Assembly (NCBI GenBank): GCA_039193455.1
Contig: JBCCWO010000002.1
Coordinates: forward strand, 186,001 to 250,000
Direction of reading: 5' to 3'
DNA: 64,000 nt
From: JBCBGF01 sp039193455
Lineage (GTDB): Bacteria; Pseudomonadota; Alphaproteobacteria; Rhodobacterales; Rhodobacteraceae
Below are positions 59,484-64,000 of this stretch, piece by piece; the first letter of the stretch is position 1; every line of letters begins with the position of its first letter. The notes beneath the pieces were generated by a model that made no database searches, was not told the origin of the DNA, and was given only the letters and a program-made list of their open reading frames with translations. The position numbers were made by a program, and so were the translations under genes.

Positions 59484-60557
59484 TCAGTTCGGGATCTCGC
59501 CCGTCAGACCCTCGATATAGAAGTTCATGCCTGCGAGCGTGCCGTCATCGGCCGTCTCACCATCGCCCAGCCAGGCAGAGCCGTCCTGCTTGTTGATCGG
59601 GCCGGTGAACGGGTGGTAGGCGCCGGACTTGATGTCTTCGATCATCTGCTCGGCCTCGGCGCGCACATCCGCCGGGATCTTGTCGGACATCGCCGCAAAG
59701 GCCACCATGCCAGGCTCGATCCCGTCCCATGTATCCGTGCTTTCCCAGGTGCCGTCCATCACCGCCTGGGTGCGCGCGACATAGTAGGGCGCCCAGTTGT
59801 CGATGATCGAGGTAAGCTGCGAGTTCGGGCCAAAGTTGATCATGTCAGAGGCCTGGCCAAAGGCGAGGATGCCCTTTTCCTCGGCGATCGTCATCGGCGC
59901 GGTAGAGTCGGTGTGCTGCATCAGGATGTCGGCACCCTGGTCGATCAGCGCCTGTGCGGCATCCGCCTCTTTGGCGGGGTCGAACCAAGTGTAGACCCAG
60001 ACAACCCGGAACTCGACATCGGGGTTCACCTTCTTGGCGTGCAGGTAGGCCGAGTTGATGCCGCGCACAACTTCGGGGATCGGGAAGGACGCGATGTAGC
60101 CCACCACGTTCGATTCCGTCATCTTGCCCGCGATATGGCCGATCACCGCGCGGCCTTCATAGAACCGGGCCGAGTAGGTCGACACGTTGTCGGCGCGCTT
60201 GTAGCCGGTGGCGTGTTCAAACTTCACGTCCGGAAACTTTTCGGCCACAGCGACGGTCGCGTCCATATAGCCGAATGAGGTGGTGAAAATCAGGTCGTGG
60301 CCCGACAGCGCCATCTGCGTCATCACCCGTTCGGCATCGGCGCCTTCGGGCACGCTTTCCACGAAGGTCGTTTCGACGCTGTCGCCAAACGCCTCTTCCA
60401 CGGCCAGTCGGCCTTCGTTGTGTTCATAGGACCAGCCGTAGTCTCCGACCGGGCCGACATAGACGAAGCCGACCTTGAGCGGGTCGTCTTGGGCAGTTGC
60501 CGATGTGGCAAGGCCAAGGGCCAGCGCTGCACCGGCAACGAGTGGTTTGAAGTTCAT
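59484..60557 (-). CDS. BMP-family periplasmic substrate-binding protein of a nucleoside/purine ABC transporter
   Basis: A 357-residue periplasmic binding protein. A signal peptide (MNFKPLVAGAALALGLATSATAQ) is followed by the BMP (basic membrane protein/PnrA) pattern: KVGFVYVGPVGDYGWSYEHNEGR, then HDLIFTTSFGYMDATVAVAEKFPDVKFEHATGYK. YEGRAVIGHIAGKMTESNVVGYIASFPIPEVVRGINSAYLHAKKVNPD follows. These proteins bind purine nucleosides or nucleobases. There is no lipobox, so it is likely soluble. It is the last gene of an operon (ATPase, two permeases, binding protein) and is closed by a terminator. ATG at 60557 has GGGGAG upstream. Confidence 0.94.
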   Translation of the reverse strand: MNFKPLVAGAALALGLATSATAQDDPLKVGFVYVGPVGDYGWSYEHNEGRLAVEEAFGDSVETTFVESVPEGADAERVMTQMALSGHDLIFTTSFGYMDATVAVAEKFPDVKFEHATGYKRADNVSTYSARFYEGRAVIGHIAGKMTESNVVGYIASFPIPEVVRGINSAYLHAKKVNPDVEFRVVWVYTWFDPAKEADAAQALIDQGADILMQHTDSTAPMTIAEEKGILAFGQASDMINFGPNSQLTSIIDNWAPYYVARTQAVMDGTWESTDTWDGIEPGMVAFAAMSDKIPADVRAEAEQMIEDIKSGAYHPFTGPINKQDGSAWLGDGETADDGTLAGMNFYIEGLTGEIPN

Positions 60558-60609
60558 GGAAGTCTCCCCAGGTTTTGCGGGCTCTGACTGCCCGCCGTTG
60601 ATAGAAGCC

Positions 60610-61542
60610 TCAGCTTGAGGCGTGAAACGCCCGCCCGAGCGACGCCGGCGCATTCAGCGCGGCGCGGCTTTTGTCGGCGGACATGATGACCAGCACCAGG
60701 ATCGTTATCAAATACGGGCTCATCGACAAGTATTCGACCGGGATCTTCATCCCCGCGGCTTGCAGGTTCAACTGCAGCACGGTGATCCCGCCGAAAAGAT
60801 AGGCACCCAGCAAAACGCGGCCCGCCTTCCACGAGGCGAAGACAACAATGGCAAGCGCGATCCAACCCGCACCCGCCGTCATCCCTTCGGTCCATTGAGG
60901 CACGCGCACGAGGCTGAGATACGACCCGCCAAGCCCGGCGCAGGCCCCGCCAAAGGCGATGGCGGCCAGGCGGATGCGCACGACCTTGTAACCCAGCGCG
61001 TGGGCCGCATCGTGGTTTTCGCCGACCGCGCGCAGCACCAGTCCGACGCGGGTGTATTTCAGCAGGTACCAGACCGCGATGACGAGGCCGAGCGATACAT
61101 AGACCATGGCGTCATGCTGGAAGAGGATCGGGCCGACGACCGGGATATCGGACAGGATCGGAAAGGACAGATCCGTGGTGGCCGGGGGTTTGACGCCAAT
61201 ATAGCTTTGACCGATCAGGGCCGAGATGCCGAGACCAAAGAGCGTGAGCGCCAGCCCGGTGGCGACCTGGTTCGACAAGAGGAACTGGGTCAGGATACCA
61301 AAGATCAGCGACAGGGCCGCCCCGCCCGCCGCGCCGCCGACAAAGCCCAGCGCCGGGTTGCCGGTTTCGACCGCAACCGCAAAGCCGCAGATCGCGCCGG
61401 TGATCATCATCCCCTCGACCCCGAGGTTCAGTACGCCCGCCTTTTCGACCACCAACTCGCCCAGGGCGGCCAAAAGGATCGGCGTGGCCGCGACCATCAG
61501 GGCCGCGATCAGCAGGATCGGATCGATTGAGGACAGGTCCAT
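60610..61542 (-). CDS. ABC transporter permease (NupQ/YufQ-type)
   Basis: A 310-residue inner-membrane permease of the BPD_transp_2 type with about nine membrane segments, including LVVEKAGVLNLGVEGMMITGAICGF and NPALGFVGGAAGGAALSLIFGILT. GENHDAAHALGYKVVRIRLAAIAFGGACAGLGGSYLSL, with the conserved GxxxxAAxxxG loop, contacts the ATPase. It forms the channel with the upstream permease, overlapping it as TAATG, and precedes the binding protein gene. Nucleoside transport is inferred from the whole operon. Confidence 0.93.
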   Translation of the reverse strand: MDLSSIDPILLIAALMVAATPILLAALGELVVEKAGVLNLGVEGMMITGAICGFAVAVETGNPALGFVGGAAGGAALSLIFGILTQFLLSNQVATGLALTLFGLGISALIGQSYIGVKPPATTDLSFPILSDIPVVGPILFQHDAMVYVSLGLVIAVWYLLKYTRVGLVLRAVGENHDAAHALGYKVVRIRLAAIAFGGACAGLGGSYLSLVRVPQWTEGMTAGAGWIALAIVVFASWKAGRVLLGAYLFGGITVLQLNLQAAGMKIPVEYLSMSPYLITILVLVIMSADKSRAALNAPASLGRAFHASS

Positions 61543-62627
61543 TACGCCACCTCCGCCCGGCCGATCCGGATGCGATAGTTTGTCAACACGTCCCCTGCGA
61601 GCAGGAAGAACAAGAGCATCCCCTGGAACGCCTGGATCGCGGCGGCGGGCAGGCCCAGCATGAATTGCGCCAGCTCGCCCCCAATATAGGTGAGCGCCAT
61701 GAGTAACCCGGCAAGGAGGATCCCGGCCGGGTGCAGGCGGCCGAGGAAGGCCACGATGATCGCGGTGAATCCGTAGCCCACGTTGAAGTCGATGGTGATC
61801 TGGCCCGCGGGACCGGCGACCTCGAAAAGCCCGGCAAGACCCGCGAGCGCGCCAGAGGTGCCCAGGCAGAAGAGGATCAGCCGGTTCGGTTTGACGCCCG
61901 AGAACCGCGCAGCGCGCGGGGCCTGCCCGGTGAGGCGGATGTTGAAGCCCATGATGTGGCGGTTGAGCAGGATGTAGGCAAAGATCACGGCGATGAACGC
62001 CGCAACCACGCCCCAGTGCATGCCGGTGCCTGCAATGATCTCGGCATTATAGGCCGCGGGGTAGTCTCCAAGGTTCCGGCTGCCCGGGAAGCCGCCGCCA
62101 TCGGGGTTGCGCATCAGTCCCAGTGCCATGGACGCCATCAGTTGCTCGGCCACATAGACCAGAAGCAGCGAGACGAGGATTTCGTTCGTGTTGAATTGCG
62201 TGCGCAGGATGCCGGGGATCATCGCCCAGGCCCAGCCGCCAAGGGCGCCGCCCAGCACCATCAGCGGAAAGACGTACCATTCCTCAAGCGGGTAGAAGGC
62301 CAGCGCGACGCCTGCCCCGCAAAGGGCGCCCACGATGTATTGCCCCTCGGCCCCGATGTTCCAGATCCCGGCGCGAAAGCCCAGCGACAGGCCGATGGCA
62401 ATCAGGATCAGGGGCCCGGCCTTGACCAAAAGCTGCGGGCGCGAGAAGGCGGCGAACTGATCGTTGAACAGCGGATCCCAGAAGATCGTGCGGATCGCGA
62501 CGAACGGGTCCTTGCCCAGCGCCGCGAACAGGATCCCGCCCGCGATCATCGTCGCCAACACCGCCAGAAGCGGCGTGGCATAGGCCCAGTGGCGCGATGG
62601 CTCGGGCCGTTTTTCCAGTTTGATCAT
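61542..62627 (-). CDS. ABC transporter permease (NupP/YufP-type)
   Basis: A 361-residue inner-membrane permease with about nine membrane segments. It starts MIKLEKRPEPSRHWAYATPLLAVLATMIAGGILFAALGKDPF, and contains GFRAGIWNIGAEGQYIVGALCG and ILRTQFNTNEILVSLLLVYVAEQL, both typical of purine nucleoside permeases. NIRLTGQAPRAARFSGVKPN is the ATPase-facing loop. ATG at 62627 has GGGGCGGGG just upstream. It overlaps the next permease by TAATG and follows the ATPase after 22 bases. Confidence 0.93.
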   Translation of the reverse strand: MIKLEKRPEPSRHWAYATPLLAVLATMIAGGILFAALGKDPFVAIRTIFWDPLFNDQFAAFSRPQLLVKAGPLILIAIGLSLGFRAGIWNIGAEGQYIVGALCGAGVALAFYPLEEWYVFPLMVLGGALGGWAWAMIPGILRTQFNTNEILVSLLLVYVAEQLMASMALGLMRNPDGGGFPGSRNLGDYPAAYNAEIIAGTGMHWGVVAAFIAVIFAYILLNRHIMGFNIRLTGQAPRAARFSGVKPNRLILFCLGTSGALAGLAGLFEVAGPAGQITIDFNVGYGFTAIIVAFLGRLHPAGILLAGLLMALTYIGGELAQFMLGLPAAAIQAFQGMLLFFLLAGDVLTNYRIRIGRAEVA

Positions 62628-62649
62628 TCCCCGCCCCCTTTGCGCGGTG

Positions 62650-64000
62650 CTATTCGGCCACCTGCGCCACGTCCATGTCATGCGCCCCGCCCATCATCAG
62701 CCCGATCTGATCCAGCGTCAGGTCACGCGTGGGCTGCGGCGCGGTCAGCCGCCCCTCGTTCAGGGCGGCGAACCGGTCTGAGATTTCCATCAACTCGTCG
62801 AGGTCCTGGCTGATGACCACCACGGCGGTGCCTTGCGTGGCGAGGTTGAGGATCGCCTGCCGGATCGCGGCGGTTGCGGCGGCATCGACGCCCCAGGTGG
62901 GTTGATTGACCACCAGCACCTCGGGGCGTTGCAGGATCTCGCGCCCGATGACGAATTTCTGCAGGTTCCCGCCCGAGAGCGAGCGTGCCGCGTGCCCGGC
63001 CCCCGGCGTGCGCACGTCGAATTCCCGGATGATGCTGTCGGCAAAGGCGCGGGCCGCGGGCCAGTTGAGGAAGCCGTTCTTTGCCAGATCTTCGCGGATC
63101 GCCCCGGTGAGAAGCGCATTCTCGGTCAGGCTCATATCCGGGGCGGCGGCGTGGCCCAGCCGTTCTTCGGGCGCCGACAACAGGCCCAGCGCGCGGCGGT
63201 CGTTGGGGCGCAGATGGCCCACGTTGCGATTGCCCAGCTTGATGGCATCGGGCGCGGTGCGCACCTCGCCCGAGAGCGCGGCCAGCAGATCCTCTTGGCC
63301 GTTGCCCGCAACCCCGCCGATGCCCAGCACCTCGCCCTTGTGGACCTGCAGATGCACATTGCGCAGGCTGGTGCCGAACGGGCTTGCCGAGGCGACCGAC
63401 AGGCCCGAGACGTCCAGCGCCACCTCGCTTTGTGCTGTGCCGACACGGTCGGGTGTCGTGAGCTCGGTGCCAACCATCATTTCGGCCAGCGCGCGGGCGG
63501 TCTTTTCGCGTGGATCGCAGCTCGCCACCAACTTACCCATGCGCAGGATAGTCGCCTGGTCGCAGAGCGCGCGGATCTCTTCCAGCTTGTGCGAGATATA
63601 GAGGATCGCCGTGCCCTCGGCCGAGAGCTTGCGCAATGTCTTGAACAGGATCTCGACCTCTTGCGGTGTCAGCACGCTGGTCGGTTCGTCCATGATCAAG
63701 AGCTTGGGGTCCTGCAGGAGGCACCGGATGATTTCGACCCGCTGGCGTTCGCCGGCGCTCAGATCGCCCACAAGCCGGGCCGGGTCGAGCGGGAGGCCAT
63801 AGGTCTCGCTCACCTCGCGGATGCGGCGGGCCAGGGTGCGCTGGGGCGGCGGGTTGTCCATGCCGAGGGCGACGTTTTCGGCGACATCGAGCGCTTCGAA
63901 CAGGGAAAAGTGCTGGAACACCATGGCGATCCCGGCCCGGCGCGCGGCATTGGGGTTGGCGGGGTCGAACCGCTTGCCCTGCAACGTCATCTGCCCGCGA
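62650..64000 (-). CDS. ABC transporter ATPase with two nucleotide-binding domains (5' end outside window)
   Basis: A sugar/nucleoside-type ATPase with two fused ABC domains; about 450 residues remain, the first Walker A lying beyond the right edge. The reading frame stays open to base 64000. Domain 1 has Q-loop FQHFSLFEALDVAENV, signature LSAGERQRVEIIRCL, and Walker B LLIMDEPTSVL. Domain 2 has a degenerate Walker A GVAGNGQEDLL, signature LSGGNLQKFVIGREI and Walker B VLVVNQPTWGVD with Asn for Asp; this is normal for this class. It is the first visible gene of the operon and energises nucleoside uptake. Confidence 0.94.
   Translation of the reverse strand, partial: RGQMTLQGKRFDPANPNAARRAGIAMVFQHFSLFEALDVAENVALGMDNPPPQRTLARRIREVSETYGLPLDPARLVGDLSAGERQRVEIIRCLLQDPKLLIMDEPTSVLTPQEVEILFKTLRKLSAEGTAILYISHKLEEIRALCDQATILRMGKLVASCDPREKTARALAEMMVGTELTTPDRVGTAQSEVALDVSGLSVASASPFGTSLRNVHLQVHKGEVLGIGGVAGNGQEDLLAALSGEVRTAPDAIKLGNRNVGHLRPNDRRALGLLSAPEERLGHAAAPDMSLTENALLTGAIREDLAKNGFLNWPAARAFADSIIREFDVRTPGAGHAARSLSGGNLQKFVIGREILQRPEVLVVNQPTWGVDAAATAAIRQAILNLATQGTAVVVISQDLDELMEISDRFAALNEGRLTAPQPTRDLTLDQIGLMMGGAHDMDVAQVAE

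Overview
This window is high-GC, densely packed DNA from an alphaproteobacterium. It most likely comes from the family Rhodobacteraceae (marine Roseobacter-type). The evidence is gene content: a methylsuccinyl-CoA dehydrogenase of the ethylmalonyl-CoA pathway, an mnmD methyltransferase split from its FAD oxidase partner, a Hint_2-type protein, a DMSP-lyase-like cupin, a DUF1491 gene after era, a dimethylglycine-dehydrogenase-like flavoprotein and a BMP-type nucleoside ABC transporter. I see no rRNA, tRNA, CRISPR array, insertion sequence or phage gene. The window looks like ordinary chromosome, with both ends cutting through genes.

Layout. 1-5.5 kb: mlaA (5' end missing) and mlaC, a class A penicillin-binding protein, then glnK-amtB for ammonium uptake, closed by a strong terminator. 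5.6-18.8 kb: an FkbM methyltransferase facing a GT10-like glycosyltransferase, an aminotransferase, GNAT and sulfurtransferase genes, dapA/P-loop kinase/smpB, a Slt-type transglycosylase, an EamA exporter, mnmD with a divergent FAD oxidase, a MaoC-like hydratase, an FMN reductase and a second GNAT. 19-30.6 kb: smc, a cytochrome b561/MarR pair, envelope proteins, an MltB-type transglycosylase, a receiver-like protein lacking its phospho-acceptor, a glutathionyl-hydroquinone reductase and a PatB-type lyase. 30.7-37.8 kb: def, a degenerate def paralogue, fmt, a YeaQ-type membrane protein, the cupin, then the minus-strand run ispH to rnhA, a NYN-domain gene and folK.

37.9-48 kb is a core-gene cluster: rpoZ, relA/spoT, DUF2062, pdxJ, acpS, lepB, rnc, era, DUF1491 and recO. 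It is interrupted between rnc and era by two minus-strand genes: a thermonuclease-like gene and a VOC-family gene broken by one in-frame TAG. 48-54.8 kb: an NAD-dependent reductase whose leader carries a perfect 15-bp inverted repeat, mcd, a TSUP permease and small genes including a zinc-finger protein, an SDR and an SH3 protein, then a D-2-hydroxyacid dehydrogenase. 54.8-64 kb: the dimethylglycine-dehydrogenase-like protein, a Hint protein, a D-amino-acid-oxidase-family protein and a four-gene purine/nucleoside ABC transporter running off the right edge.

Themes. Catalytic residues are missing or replaced in several otherwise well-formed proteins: the second peptide deformylase (HEXXH Glu to Gln), the receiver (Asp to Asn), the cupin (HxxxExY Tyr to Ala), the Hint protein (Cys1 to Gly) and the SDR (Tyr to Phe). 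Five convergent gene pairs end in the same 4-base overlap (YTAR), in which each stop codon lies inside the other gene's last codons. Many co-directional genes overlap by ATGA, GTGA or TAATG, indicating translational coupling. I did not find a convincing wholly new multi-gene system. The most testable novelties are the degenerate deformylase, the hairpin leader at 49.25 kb, the cupin and the split MnmC pair.
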